Shown here: piece by piece, positions 53,224 through 62,614 of the stretch | How positions within the stretch are numbered: position 1 is the first letter of the stretch | How the letters are laid out: each line of letters opens with the position of its first letter | Assembly: GCA_034925905.1 (NCBI GenBank) | Contig: JAYFRL010000004.1 | Coordinates: 4,021 to 68,020, forward strand | Reading direction: 5' to 3' | Source of the DNA: JAYFRL01 sp034925905 | GTDB taxonomy: Bacteria > Bacillota > Clostridia > Lachnospirales > Anaerotignaceae | Length of the DNA stretch: 64,000 bases | Notes under the pieces: generated by a model | The model's database searches: none | Told to the model about the DNA's origin: nothing | The model's input: the letters and a program-made list of their open reading frames with translations, nothing else | Translations under genes and position numbers: made by a program

Positions 53224-53907
53224 TTACATCCATTTTTCTCTCATGTAAAAATCCATTGGGAAAAGATATCCTGACATTCCGTCGGGCACTTTAGAAATGA
53301 CATCTTTTACATAAGTTGTATATTTAACCGGAATACCGGTTAACTCACTTGTTTTCTTCAATATGGCGTCTCCCTGAACCATATTTTCAAAGCTTGATTC
53401 ACGTATCAGGTTGGTATTGTTTATAAAACCAGTAATTTTTAAACCGCAATATCTTTCTATGCTGTTCTTTTGAGCTATTATGCTTTCAGGTTCTGCGGTA
53501 TCCGGTCTATTCGTATTAACAACCATAAATAAATCTACTTCTGAAATGTCAAGAATATCTTTTATCCTGCCCAAGGGATTTGTCCCGACATCGTTGCCTC
53601 CAAGGTCTATTATATAATCATATGTTTTATCTAAAATGGGCGCAGGTATTTCCGGAGAAAGAGCCGGTAAATCACCCATATCATCGCTGATTGAGGAAGA
53701 TATTACTCTTATTCCTTCTTTTTCAAAGAGACCTCTTTTTTCTCTGGAACGGAAAAATATATTTATTATATCCAAATCCGCAATAGCAACTTTGCTTTTG
53801 GCGCCTTTTTCTCTTTTTAAAGCAAAAGTATAGTTTACAGCAAATTCGGTTTTGCCGCTACCATAATGACCTACTATAATTCTTATGCGTTTATCATCAG
53901 AGAACAT
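53224..53907 (-). CDS. P-loop ATPase (MinD/ParA/CobQ-like) at the head of the oxoacid oxidoreductase operon
   Basis: A 227-residue cytoplasmic ATPase. It has Walker A IIVGHYGSGKTEFAVNY near residues 10-26, a switch-like ADLDIINIFFRSRE, Walker B-like YDYIIDLGGNDVG, and VVNTNRPDT. Such P-loop proteins load cofactors or position complexes. It lies 25 bp upstream of the ferredoxin subunit, so it could mature the iron-sulfur enzyme, though that is a guess from position. The ATG at 53907 is chosen for spacing from AAGGAG. Confidence 0.8.
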   Translation of the reverse strand: MFSDDKRIRIIVGHYGSGKTEFAVNYTFALKREKGAKSKVAIADLDIINIFFRSREKRGLFEKEGIRVISSSISDDMGDLPALSPEIPAPILDKTYDYIIDLGGNDVGTNPLGRIKDILDISEVDLFMVVNTNRPDTAEPESIIAQKNSIERYCGLKITGFINNTNLIRESSFENMVQGDAILKKTSELTGIPVKYTTYVKDVISKVPDGMSGYLFPMDFYMREKWM

Positions 53908-54142
53908 GTCCTTCATCTCCTTTTTATAAAATCAATCTATAATCAAATATACGTAAGGATTCATTTAATTCTTAAAAATTCACATACAAAACAAGCATAC
54001 TATACCATTAGAATACATTATACCACAAAGTATAAAAATATCACGCATTTTTCTTAATACAATATTCATAGTTTTTTTTTAATTAAACCCGACAAATTAT
54101 ACTAATATTATATATTTTTATGCTATAGCCGTTCAACATGAA

Positions 54143-54171
54143 AATAAAGGGACGGGAATCGCCCCTTTATT
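54143..54171 (-). terminator. Probable terminator of purA
   Basis: Stem AATAAAGGG / CCCTTTATT with an 11-nt loop followed by a short T-rich tail on the minus strand. Confidence 0.65.
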
Positions 54172-54183
54172 AAAAAAGTGTTT

Positions 54184-55458
54184 TTATATAAAAATAGTTT
54201 CGTTTCTTTTAGGTCCCGTAGACACTATTTTTATAGGGGTCTCTATTTCTTTTTCAATAAATTCTACATATTTTTTCGCATTTTCGGGGAGTTTCTTAAA
54301 GTCTGTTATTCCTCTTATGTTTTCTTCCCATCCCGGAAGATAGGTATAAACAGGTTTTGCTTTTTCAAGCAGCGGCGAAACAGGAAAATCCCTGATTATT
54401 TTCCCATCTATTTCATAGCCTGTGCAAACAGGTATTTTATCCAAATAACTCAAAACGTCTATAGCAGTAAATGCAACTTCCGTTGCGCCCTGAACCATGC
54501 AACCATATCTCGTGGCAACACAGTCAAAATATCCCATTCTTCTGGGTCTTCCCGTTGTTGCCCCATATTCTCCGGCGTCTCCGCCCAAGTTCCTTAATTT
54601 CTCGGCTTCCTCGCCAAATATTTCGCTAACAAACGGCCCCGCCCCTACAGCGCTTGAATATGCCTTTACAACCGTTATTACGTTATCTATTTTGTGAGGA
54701 GGTATACCCGCGCCTATGGAAGCAAACCCCGCCAAAGTTGACGAAGACGTGGTGTATGGGAATATGCCGTGGTCAGGGTCTTTCAATGCTCCAAGCTGAC
54801 CCTCCAGCAATATTGTTTTACCCTCTTTTATGGCTTTGTTAAGATAAAAACCTGTATCCGCAACATATGGGGCAATTATTTTTTTGTACTCCATAAGTTC
54901 CTCATAAATTTCTTCGGGATTAAGCTTTTCAGCTTTGTATAAATTTTCAAGCAAAACATTCTTTATATCGCATATGTTTTTAATTCGTTTTAAAAGACCG
55001 TCGCTGTTAAAAAGCTCGCTAACCTGAATTCCTATTTTGGCATATTTATCAGAATAAAACGGAGCTATCCCAGATTTTGTAGATCCAAACTGCTTGTCCT
55101 TAAGCCTTGCTTCTTCAAGGGTATCAAAAAGAACATGATAAGGCATTAAAATCTGGGCTCTGTCAGATATCATAATTTTAACGTCTTTTACTCCGCTTGA
55201 CTTTATGTATTCAAGCTCTTTAGCAAAATAAGGTATATTTAAAGCAACTCCCATGCCTATAATGTTTACTGTGTTTGTATTAAACACTCCGGAAGGCATT
55301 TGATGAAGCGCAAATTTGCCATAATCATTTATAATTGTATGTCCTGCGTTGCTTCCACCTTGAAATCTAATAACAATATCCGCGTCTACGGCAAACATAT
55401 CGGTTATTTTGCCCTTTCCTTCATCGCCCCAGTTGGCGCCTACAATTGCCTTTATCAT
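54184..55458 (-). CDS. purA: Adenylosuccinate synthetase
   Basis: Joins IMP and aspartate with GTP to make adenylosuccinate. The 424-residue enzyme opens AIVGANWGDEGKGKITDM, the GTP-binding and catalytic-aspartate motif, and has FQGGSNAGHTI and GEYGATTGRPRRMGYFDCV. The ATG at 55458 follows GAGGTGCAGG; the frame could start three codons earlier at GTG inside that site. It is a single gene. Confidence 0.96.
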   Translation of the reverse strand: MIKAIVGANWGDEGKGKITDMFAVDADIVIRFQGGSNAGHTIINDYGKFALHQMPSGVFNTNTVNIIGMGVALNIPYFAKELEYIKSSGVKDVKIMISDRAQILMPYHVLFDTLEEARLKDKQFGSTKSGIAPFYSDKYAKIGIQVSELFNSDGLLKRIKNICDIKNVLLENLYKAEKLNPEEIYEELMEYKKIIAPYVADTGFYLNKAIKEGKTILLEGQLGALKDPDHGIFPYTTSSSTLAGFASIGAGIPPHKIDNVITVVKAYSSAVGAGPFVSEIFGEEAEKLRNLGGDAGEYGATTGRPRRMGYFDCVATRYGCMVQGATEVAFTAIDVLSYLDKIPVCTGYEIDGKIIRDFPVSPLLEKAKPVYTYLPGWEENIRGITDFKKLPENAKKYVEFIEKEIETPIKIVSTGPKRNETIFI

Positions 55459-55593
55459 ATCCTGCACCTCTCTATATAATATTACTCATTAACATTCATA
55501 CAGCTATATTATAAATTAATGTCTTTGGCATGTAAAATAAATAGAACTTATATTTGATATAAGCATGTGTTCTGTTGTGCAAAGAGCATAAAA

Positions 55594-55618
55594 AAAGCAG
55601 CCTTAAGGCAGCTTTTTT
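55594..55618 (-). terminator. Terminator of the purC-purF-purB operon
   Basis: Stem AAAGCaGCCTT / AAGGCaGCTTT followed by a T run on the minus strand. Confidence 0.85.
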
Positions 55619-57051
55619 TATACTCTTACATCTTCGTTGTCTTCTAAAATGATATCTTTATTAAGCTTAAGCACAGGAAGTATTTTTTCATTAACAAAAA
55701 TTTCTGTTTGAATAGGCGCTATACCAACATAATTTTCTGGCTTCATGGACGAAAGTATTTCTTCCTTGGTTAAACCAAAGCTTTCATCATCTGCTATCCT
55801 GTCGATTAAATCGTTAGGCTTCCCTTCTATTTTAACTGTTTTCCCTGCTTCCATGGAATGAACCCTTATTTTTTCATGCAGCTCCTGCCTGTCGCCTCCC
55901 TTTTTAACGGCATCCATCATTATGTTTTCGGTTGCCATAAAGGGCAGTTCTTCCATCAAATGCTTTTCTATAACCTTTGGATACACCACAAGCCCGTTAA
56001 CAACATTATGATATAAAATCAAAATACTGTCTATCGAAAGGAAAGCTTCAGGAACACTTATTCTCTTGTTTGCGGAATCATCAAGCGTTCTTTCAAACCA
56101 TTGGGTTGAGGCAGTTATTGCTGGATTTAAAGCATCAACTATAACATATCTTGAAAGAGAGCTTATTCTTTCAGAACGCATTGGGTTTCTTTTGTACGCC
56201 ATAGCCGAAGAACCTATCTGGCTTTTTTCAAAAGGCTCTTCTATTTCTTTTAAATGCTGTAAAAGCCTCAAATCATTGCTGAATTTATAAGCGCTCTGGG
56301 CAATGGAAGAAAGCAGGCTTAAAACTGAATAATCAAGCTTTCTTGGATAGGTTTGGCCTGAGATATCGAAGCAAGCTTCAAATCCCATCTTTTTGGCAAT
56401 TATTTTATCAAGCTTTAAAACCTTATCGCTATCTCCGTCAAAGAGTTCAAGAAAGCTGGCTTGGGTTCCGGTTGTGCCTTTTGAGCCCAAAAGCTTCATT
56501 TTGCTTGAAACATACTCAAGATCATAATAATCTGAGAGCAGATCCTGTAACCATAATGATGCCCTCTTGCCCACGGTTGTTATCTGGGCCGGCTGAAAAT
56601 GGGTAAACCCCAAAGTAGGTATATCTTTATATTCAAGAGCAAAATCCGCAAGCGCCGACATAACGGTCAAAATACGTTTTTTTACAAGTTTTAAGGCATT
56701 TGTCATTATTATTATATCAGAATTATCTCCAACATAGCAGCTTGTTGCCCCCAGATGTATTATCGGCTTAGCCAAAGGAGCCTGAACGCCATATGCGTAA
56801 ACATGGCTCATTACGTCATGGCGCACTTCTTTTTCACGTGCTTCTGCAACTTCATAATTTATATCGTCTTTAAACTTTTTCATTTCTTCTATCTGGTTTT
56901 CCGTTATATCAAGGCCAAGCTCCGCCTCAGCTTCCGCAAGGGCAATCCACAGCCTTCTCCATGTGGAAAATTTATAGTCCTCGGAAAACAAATAGGACAT
57001 TTCGTTGCTAGCGTATCGTGAATTTAGAGGATTTGTGTACTTCTCCCTCAT
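55618..57051 (-). CDS. purB: Adenylosuccinate lyase
   Basis: Cleaves SAICAR and adenylosuccinate in purine synthesis. The 477 residues include HVYAYG and LGATSCYVGDNSDI near the substrate, TLGFTHFQPAQITTVGKRA, and the fumarase-superfamily signature SSAMAYKRNPMRSERI near residues 278-293. The ATG lies inside purF: the two genes overlap by 44 bp, and the GGAGGGGAGG ribosome site is in the purF coding sequence. Confidence 0.95.
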   Translation of the reverse strand: MREKYTNPLNSRYASNEMSYLFSEDYKFSTWRRLWIALAEAEAELGLDITENQIEEMKKFKDDINYEVAEAREKEVRHDVMSHVYAYGVQAPLAKPIIHLGATSCYVGDNSDIIIMTNALKLVKKRILTVMSALADFALEYKDIPTLGFTHFQPAQITTVGKRASLWLQDLLSDYYDLEYVSSKMKLLGSKGTTGTQASFLELFDGDSDKVLKLDKIIAKKMGFEACFDISGQTYPRKLDYSVLSLLSSIAQSAYKFSNDLRLLQHLKEIEEPFEKSQIGSSAMAYKRNPMRSERISSLSRYVIVDALNPAITASTQWFERTLDDSANKRISVPEAFLSIDSILILYHNVVNGLVVYPKVIEKHLMEELPFMATENIMMDAVKKGGDRQELHEKIRVHSMEAGKTVKIEGKPNDLIDRIADDESFGLTKEEILSSMKPENYVGIAPIQTEIFVNEKILPVLKLNKDIILEDNEDVRV

Positions 57052-58474
57052 TTTTGTCTACCTCCCCTCCAAAAGCGGGTGTTTCCGCAGGATAATTGCC
57101 GGTGAAGCAAGCGTCACAAAAACCGCATTTTGCGCCAACACCTATTTCGTGCAAATGCTCGATGCCAAGATATCCAAGGCTGTCAACATCTATAACCTTT
57201 TCTATCTCCTTTACGGAATATTTACAGGCAATAAGCTTCTCCTTGGAAGGCACGTCCGTCCCGTAATAGCATGGCCATAAAAACGGAGGCGAAGAAACGC
57301 GCATGTGTATCTCTTTAGCACCTGCATCCTTTAATGTTTTTACAAGACGTGTAACAGTTGTGCCTCTGACAATTGAATCATCTATCATTATTACTCTTTT
57401 GCCTTTAACGGAACTTGCAAGGGCGTTAAGCTTTATTTTCACTTCGGTTTCCCTTTGCTTTTGAGTTGGACTTATAAAAGTCCTACCTATATATTTATTT
57501 TTGATAAGGCCTAGCCCATAGGGTATCCCTGATTCTTCGGAATATCCTATGGCAGCGTCTATTCCGGAATCTGGAACGCCAATAACTATATCCCCGGAAA
57601 CCGGATGCTCTTTTGCAAGCAGCCTTCCGGCGGCTTTTCTGCATTCATAAACGCTCATTCCCTGGACAACGCTATCTGGGCGGGCAAAATATATTAATTC
57701 AAATATGCAAAGCGAGGATTTTGCTTTGTTACAGTGTGTTTTTATTGAGTTTATGCCTTTGTCATCCACAACAATTATTTCTCCCGGCTCAACGTCTCTT
57801 ATAAATTCCGCCCCAACGCCGTCAAGCGCACAGGTTTCCGAGGCAAAAACATATGAGTCCCCAAGCTTACCTAAAACAAGTGGCCTAAAGCCATGGGGAT
57901 CCCTGCATCCTATAAGCTTCTTAGGGCTCATTATAACAAGCGAATAAGCCCCCTTTGCTATCTCCATGAGTTTTTCGACAGCTCCCTCAATAGACGCTGA
58001 TTTTACCCTTTCTTTAGCTATAAGGCACGCCATAACCTCAGAATCAATAGAGGTTTGGAAAATAAATCCCTCTTCTTCAAGTTCCTTTTTTAACTCATAT
58101 AGGTTTGTGATATTGCCATTATGGGAAATGCCAAGGGCTCCTTTAATATATTGCGCAACAAGAGGCTGGGCGTTTTGTCTTGTGCTTCCGCCTGCCGTTG
58201 AATAGCGGACATGACCTATAGCTATTTTGCCTGTAAGCTGTTCCAAAATACCGTCGTTAAAAACATCTGAAACAAGCCCTACGTCTTTATACTGTTTTAC
58301 AGTTGTGTCATCCGTAACAGCAATCCCGCAGCTTTCCTGTCCTCTGTGCTGCAAAGCGTAAAGACCGTAATAAACAAGTCTCCCTATGTCATAGGACTCT
58401 TTGCTGTATATACCAAAAACTCCGCACTCCTCTTTTAGCGTATCTTCATTGTTACAAGCAGGTTCCTTATACAT
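57008..58474 (-). CDS. purF: Amidophosphoribosyltransferase
   Basis: First step of purine synthesis: PRPP plus glutamine to phosphoribosylamine. The 488-residue enzyme has a propeptide of 16 residues before Cys17 in EECGVFG, the glutaminase nucleophile exposed by processing. The PRPP loop is VIMIDDSIVRGTTVTRL. Cysteines in CKYSV and CGFCDAC fit the structural [4Fe-4S] cluster of the Bacillus type, which makes the enzyme oxygen-sensitive. AAGGAGG precedes the ATG. Confidence 0.96.
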   Translation of the reverse strand: MYKEPACNNEDTLKEECGVFGIYSKESYDIGRLVYYGLYALQHRGQESCGIAVTDDTTVKQYKDVGLVSDVFNDGILEQLTGKIAIGHVRYSTAGGSTRQNAQPLVAQYIKGALGISHNGNITNLYELKKELEEEGFIFQTSIDSEVMACLIAKERVKSASIEGAVEKLMEIAKGAYSLVIMSPKKLIGCRDPHGFRPLVLGKLGDSYVFASETCALDGVGAEFIRDVEPGEIIVVDDKGINSIKTHCNKAKSSLCIFELIYFARPDSVVQGMSVYECRKAAGRLLAKEHPVSGDIVIGVPDSGIDAAIGYSEESGIPYGLGLIKNKYIGRTFISPTQKQRETEVKIKLNALASSVKGKRVIMIDDSIVRGTTVTRLVKTLKDAGAKEIHMRVSSPPFLWPCYYGTDVPSKEKLIACKYSVKEIEKVIDVDSLGYLGIEHLHEIGVGAKCGFCDACFTGNYPAETPAFGGEVDKNEGEVHKSSKFTIR

Positions 58475-58492
58475 TGTTTCCTCCTTGAGCCC

Positions 58493-59200
58493 TTAGGCTT
58501 GTGTAAGACGTCTCCAAACTTCTTCGTATGCTTCATTAACCTCGCCCAAGTCCCTGCGGAAACGGTCTTTATCCAGTTTTTTTCTGGTTTTTTCATCCCA
58601 AAGCCTACATGTGTCCGGAGAAACCTCGTCGGCTAAAATAATCCCATCGCCGAAGCGTCCCATTTCTATTTTAAAATCTACAAGAATTATTCCTATTTCA
58701 AGGAAAAATTCTTTCATCAGCTCATTAATTTTGAAAGCCATATCGCTTATTTTTTCAAGTTCTTCTTTTGAAGCAACTCCTATTGCCATTATTTGGCTGT
58801 CGTTTATCATTGGATCACCAAGCTCGTCATTTTTATACGAAAATTCAAGCGTTGGATTTGCTAAGGGAGTTCCTTCCTCAACTCCGAAGCGTTTGGAAAA
58901 ACTTCCTGCCGCAATATTTCTTATTATAACTTCGAGAGGCACTATGCTAACTTTTTTAACCAAAGTCTCTCTATCGGAAAGCTCTTTTATATAATGTGTT
59001 TTAATTCCGTTTTCTTCCAGATATCTGAATACTATGTTGGACATTTTGTTATTTATTATGCCTTTCCCTTCTATTGTGCCTTTTTTAAGCCCGTTAAACG
59101 CCGTTGCGTCATCTTTGTAGTCCACGATATATGCGTTTTCATCATCTGTTTTAAAAACTTTTTTTGCCTTTCCTTCATAAAGCATATCAAGCTTTTTCAT
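58493..59200 (-). CDS. purC: SAICAR synthase
   Basis: Ligates aspartate to CAIR with ATP. The 235-residue enzyme opens MLYEGKAKKVFKTDDENAYIV and has YKDDATAFNGLKKG, EVIIRNIAAGSFSKRFG and the SAICAR signature LVDFKIEMGRFGDGIILADEVSPDTCRLWD (in part, residues 172-202). GGGAGG precedes the ATG. It is the first gene of purC-purF-purB; no purine riboswitch is seen in the 180 bp upstream. Confidence 0.97.
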   Translation of the reverse strand: MKKLDMLYEGKAKKVFKTDDENAYIVDYKDDATAFNGLKKGTIEGKGIINNKMSNIVFRYLEENGIKTHYIKELSDRETLVKKVSIVPLEVIIRNIAAGSFSKRFGVEEGTPLANPTLEFSYKNDELGDPMINDSQIMAIGVASKEELEKISDMAFKINELMKEFFLEIGIILVDFKIEMGRFGDGIILADEVSPDTCRLWDEKTRKKLDKDRFRRDLGEVNEAYEEVWRRLTQA

Positions 59201-59436
59201 AGTTTGCCTCCCAATATAAAGTTGATAAATATAAAGCTTTACTTCTCTATCTTATAATATTACAAAAAAATCAACGTGTCCGCAATATGGATTTTTGCTG
59301 ATATTAAGTGCCATTTTAAAGAATATTCCGTTATGATTGCCCTTGATGATAAAAAATCACTTAAAATATGCTATTTTCTTTTAATATTTAATTAAAATAT
59401 ACAGCTTGTAATTATAAGCATGCAAAATACGCATAA

Positions 59437-59466
59437 AAAAAACTGCATCTGTACAGATGCAGTTTG
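59437..59466 (-). terminator. Terminator of the rubrerythrin gene
   Basis: Perfect stem AAACTGCATCTG / CAGATGCAGTTT followed by a T run on the minus strand. Confidence 0.9.
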
Positions 59467-59474
59467 AATCTATA

Positions 59475-60020
59475 TTATTTGAAATATCTATTGTAAAGTC
59501 CTTGGAAACCTTTTCCGTGCCGGGCTTCATCCTTGCACATCTCATGAACCGTATCATGGATAGCATCAAGATTAAGCTGCTTTGCCAATGTTGCAAGGTC
59601 TTTTTTACCCTGTGTAGCTCCATGCTCTGCAATTATACGCTTTTCAAGGTTTGTTTTTGTATCCCAAACATGTTCTCCCAAAAGTTCTGCAAATTTAGCT
59701 GCATGCTCAGCTTCTTCAAAAGCATATCTTTTGAAAGCTTCGGCAACCTCAGGATAGCCTTCCCTGTCTGCCTGACGGCTCATTGCAAGGTACATTCCTA
59801 CTTCCATGCATTCTCCGTTAAAGTTTGCCTGCAATCCTTCTATAACCATAGGGTCAACGCCTTTAGCAACACCAAGGCGGTGCTCGTCTGCATAAACAAG
59901 CTCTCCTGTTTCTTCAAGCTCAACAAACTTACTCGCAGGAGCTCCACACTGAGGACATTTCTCCGGAGCGCTGTCACCTACATGAACATAACCGCAAACC
60001 TGACATACAAATTTTTTCAT
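59475..60020 (-). CDS. Reverse rubrerythrin
   Basis: A 181-residue peroxide-reducing non-haem iron protein. The rubredoxin-like domain is N-terminal: CQVCGYVHVG and CPQCGAPAS with cysteines at 6, 9, 22 and 25. The ferritin-like diiron domain follows (about 40-181) with ExxH patterns such as FEEAEHAAKFAE and DEARHGKGF. This domain order defines reverse rubrerythrins, which protect clostridia from oxygen and peroxide using NADH-linked or ferredoxin-linked reductases. TTGGAGG precedes the ATG. Confidence 0.93.
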   Translation of the reverse strand: MKKFVCQVCGYVHVGDSAPEKCPQCGAPASKFVELEETGELVYADEHRLGVAKGVDPMVIEGLQANFNGECMEVGMYLAMSRQADREGYPEVAEAFKRYAFEEAEHAAKFAELLGEHVWDTKTNLEKRIIAEHGATQGKKDLATLAKQLNLDAIHDTVHEMCKDEARHGKGFQGLYNRYFK

Positions 60021-60127
60021 AATTTAAGCCTCCAATACAATATCTAAATAATAATTATTTCTAACTAATAATTATTATAAACTGCATGTTTTAATATGTC
60101 AAGCTTTTTTTAAATATTTTTATGTTT

Positions 60128-60376
60128 TTATATAAGATAATCATACCATTCCCAATCGGTGTCCATAACTTTTTTAGGGATATCACAGCTTGAAACAAGC
60201 TCAAACTCTATTGCAAATTCATGGTATATTTCTCCGTCTATTTCAGCTTTCCCTGTTATAATATAATTTTTCCCTTCGCCTGAAAGTTTTTCACCGTATA
60301 AAACAAGATTATCTTCAGGTATATCAACGATATTAACTTTGTTTTTTATATCTTCGTCGGTAAAAATATAATCCAT
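60128..60376 (-). CDS. Small acidic protein, function unknown
   Basis: An 82-residue acidic protein. It reads as alternating strands: NLVLYGEKLSGEGKNYIITGKAEIDGEIYHEFAIEFELV (residues 23-61, in part), ending WEWYDYLI. No cysteine, signal peptide or known motif is present. TAGGAGG precedes the ATG, so translation is likely. It stands alone between rubrerythrin and an exonuclease gene. I recognise no family. Confidence 0.7.
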   Translation of the reverse strand: MDYIFTDEDIKNKVNIVDIPEDNLVLYGEKLSGEGKNYIITGKAEIDGEIYHEFAIEFELVSSCDIPKKVMDTDWEWYDYLI

Positions 60377-60523
60377 AATATACCTCCTAAAATTTTATAT
60401 ATAAATGATAACATCAGAAAACTTCAAAAACAATATCATAGCTTTTTATTTCTAAAAAAACGCACTTTTTTTTAAAGCTAAAAACTGTTATACTATTTTA
60501 AGAATACTTTAACGGAGGCATCT

Positions 60524-61276
60524 ATGGATTTTGTTGTTTTGGACTTTGAATTTAACCAGCCCTACAGTTTTAAAAGCGGGCTTAAAACAGTGCTTAATCC
60601 TTTGTGTCCATTTGAAATAATTCAAATTGGAGCAGTTAAGCTTAATTCAGACTTTAATGAACTTGATAAATTAAATATTTTTGTAAGACCTCAAATATAC
60701 ACCCGTATACATCCGTTTGTTGAAAGAATGACAGGGCTTAATATAGCAAATTTTGAAAACGCTTCTTTTTTTCAGGAAATATACCCTGCTTTTGCTAAAT
60801 TTGTTGGGAAAGACAGCATATTATGTACATGGGGCATAGACGACATAAAAGCTCTTTATAAAAACATACTCTTTTATGACCTTGACCCAAATATAATAAC
60901 GAACAAATATATAAACGTCCAAAAGCACGCTTCTTACTTTCTTAAAACGGAGTCAGGCTCGTCCATAGGGCTTAAGAGTGCTGTGGAACTTTTAAATATT
61001 CCCGAAGAAGTAAAATTTCATGATGCTCTAAATGATGCAGCGTATACGGCAAAGATATTTGCAAAAACACATATAACAACTATTGAGCCAAACATATTCA
61101 ACACGGATGACTTGAACAAAAGACGTAAACGCGCAACAATAAATAAAAAGGCATTGATAAGTTTTTTTGAAAAAGACTATGGGAGACGCCTCACCCCTGA
61201 AGAATGCAAAATGATAAAAAAAGCATATAAGCTTGGGAAAAACAAGGTGTTTGAAAAATCCGGGCAAAATAATTGA
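60524..61276 (+). CDS. DEDDh-type 3'-5' exonuclease (KapD/ERI-like)
   Basis: A 250-residue exonuclease. The catalytic residues are in VVLDFEFNQP (DxE, near residues 4-13), WGIDDIKAL (second aspartate) and KFHDALNDAAYTAKIF, with histidine and the last aspartate near 165-170. The C-terminal 50 residues are basic. It resembles the KapD/inhibitor-of-sporulation group; the true substrate (RNA or DNA) is unclear. ACGGAGG precedes the ATG. Confidence 0.85.
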   Translation: MDFVVLDFEFNQPYSFKSGLKTVLNPLCPFEIIQIGAVKLNSDFNELDKLNIFVRPQIYTRIHPFVERMTGLNIANFENASFFQEIYPAFAKFVGKDSILCTWGIDDIKALYKNILFYDLDPNIITNKYINVQKHASYFLKTESGSSIGLKSAVELLNIPEEVKFHDALNDAAYTAKIFAKTHITTIEPNIFNTDDLNKRRKRATINKKALISFFEKDYGRRLTPEECKMIKKAYKLGKNKVFEKSGQNN

Positions 61277-61301
61277 CTCTCTTAACGAGAGTCTTTTTTT
61301 A
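61275..61301 (+). terminator. Terminator of the exonuclease gene
   Basis: Stem GACTCTC / GAGAGTC with a 5-nt loop followed by seven Ts; it overlaps the stop codon. Confidence 0.88.
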
Positions 61302-61304
61302 TCC

Positions 61305-61334
61305 TCATATTAGTAAAAGCGTAAAACATATATT
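61305..61334 (+). promoter_or_regulatory. Candidate sigma-E (sporulation) promoter of ylbJ
   Basis: TCATATT (61305-61311) and CATATATT (61327-61334) are 15 bp apart. This resembles the mother-cell sigma-E consensus (-35 ATATT, -10 CATACA-T) and lies 25 bp before the ylbJ start, where the Bacillus gene is also sigma-E dependent. Confidence 0.5.
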
Positions 61335-61359
61335 CTATTAAAAACATATGAGGTGGCCT

Positions 61360-62457
61360 ATGAAAAATAAAAAAAACTCCATATTTATTCTTGCAGCCTT
61401 GTTTTTTGTCTTAATAATATTCCTTCATCCAAAAAATTCAATAACCGCCGCTTCTGAAGGACTTATGCTTTGGTTTAACAACGTGTTGCCTTCTCTTTTC
61501 CCGTTTATGGTGGGTATAAATATAATATTCTTTCTTGGTGGTGATAAAATTATAGGCAAATTTTTTTCTCCGATTATGAACAAGGTATTTAACATCCCAA
61601 ACGAGGCAGGGTTTGCGTTTATATCTGGGCTCATATCAGGATACCCCGTTGGTGCAAAAATAATAGCCGATTTAAGAGAAAAAAATATCCTCTCCAGAGA
61701 TGAAGCTGAAAGAGCCATGAGTTTTTCAAATAATCCTTCCCCTGTTTTTGTTGTGGCAACAGTCTCAACAGCAATGCTGGGAGAACCAAAATACGGTTAT
61801 CCTCTTTTTGCTGTAATAATCCTTGCTTCCTTAACCACGGGCATAATTTTTAGATTCCTATATAAATCCGAAAATCACCGTACGGAAATAAAATCCCATA
61901 CTTTCTGCCCCCAAAAAAATATACTTGGGAAAAGTATATCGTCTGCGCTTGAGACAGTTACTTTAGTCGGCGGATACATAATATTTTTTTCTGTAATTCT
62001 CGAAATATTAAATATTTCGGGAATATCAGGTATACTTGCAAATTTTCTTAGTATGGTTAAGCTGATGTCTGAAAAAGAAGCTTATGCGTTTTTAACCGGC
62101 ATAGCCGAAATGACAAACGGATGTTTAAAGGTATCTGTCTTAAATATAGAAATGAATTCAAAACTTGCTTTAATGGCATTTGCTTTATCCTGGAGCGGAT
62201 TTTCAATAATCGCCCAAACTTTAAACATAATTTCAAAAACAGATATAAGGCCTCAAAAATATATACTCGCAAAAGCAATTCACTCCGTTTTTTCAATTTT
62301 TTATTCACTCGTTATTTTCCCCATTTTAAATTCCTCATTGCCAGCTTCTATTTTTTATGATAAATCCTCCGCCGTTTCAAACGTAAATACTATACTGCTG
62401 CATATTTCGATTTTTATAATAATTTTACACTTAACTTTTAAAGCTCTAAAAAAATAA
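61360..62457 (+). CDS. ylbJ: Sporulation integral membrane protein YlbJ
   Basis: A 365-residue polytopic protein with about eight hydrophobic segments and two nucleoside-recognition (GATE-type) units. Conserved parts are LWFNNVLPSLFPFMVG (near 38-53), SGLISGYPVGAKIIADL and SNNPSPVFVVATVS. It is needed for cortex-stage sporulation in Bacillus, so its presence argues for a spore-former. The ATG at 61360 is preferred because GAGGTGG precedes it. Confidence 0.92.
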   Translation: MKNKKNSIFILAALFFVLIIFLHPKNSITAASEGLMLWFNNVLPSLFPFMVGINIIFFLGGDKIIGKFFSPIMNKVFNIPNEAGFAFISGLISGYPVGAKIIADLREKNILSRDEAERAMSFSNNPSPVFVVATVSTAMLGEPKYGYPLFAVIILASLTTGIIFRFLYKSENHRTEIKSHTFCPQKNILGKSISSALETVTLVGGYIIFFSVILEILNISGISGILANFLSMVKLMSEKEAYAFLTGIAEMTNGCLKVSVLNIEMNSKLALMAFALSWSGFSIIAQTLNIISKTDIRPQKYILAKAIHSVFSIFYSLVIFPILNSSLPASIFYDKSSAVSNVNTILLHISIFIIILHLTFKALKK

Positions 62458-62614
62458 CATTAAAATAATAAAAATAAAATGAATTTGTATTGAAAAAGTA
62501 TAATATATTGATTTCAAAGCCAATTTTTATTTCTTTTAGTGCGTTAAAATATTTAAAGGAATTATTAAATCAAAGGGATATATCCAGACAACTAATTAAC
62601 CCAAAAAATTCTGA

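Noticed and set aside
59201..59380. Purine riboswitch upstream of purC
   Set aside because: The conserved aptamer pattern is not present in this stretch.
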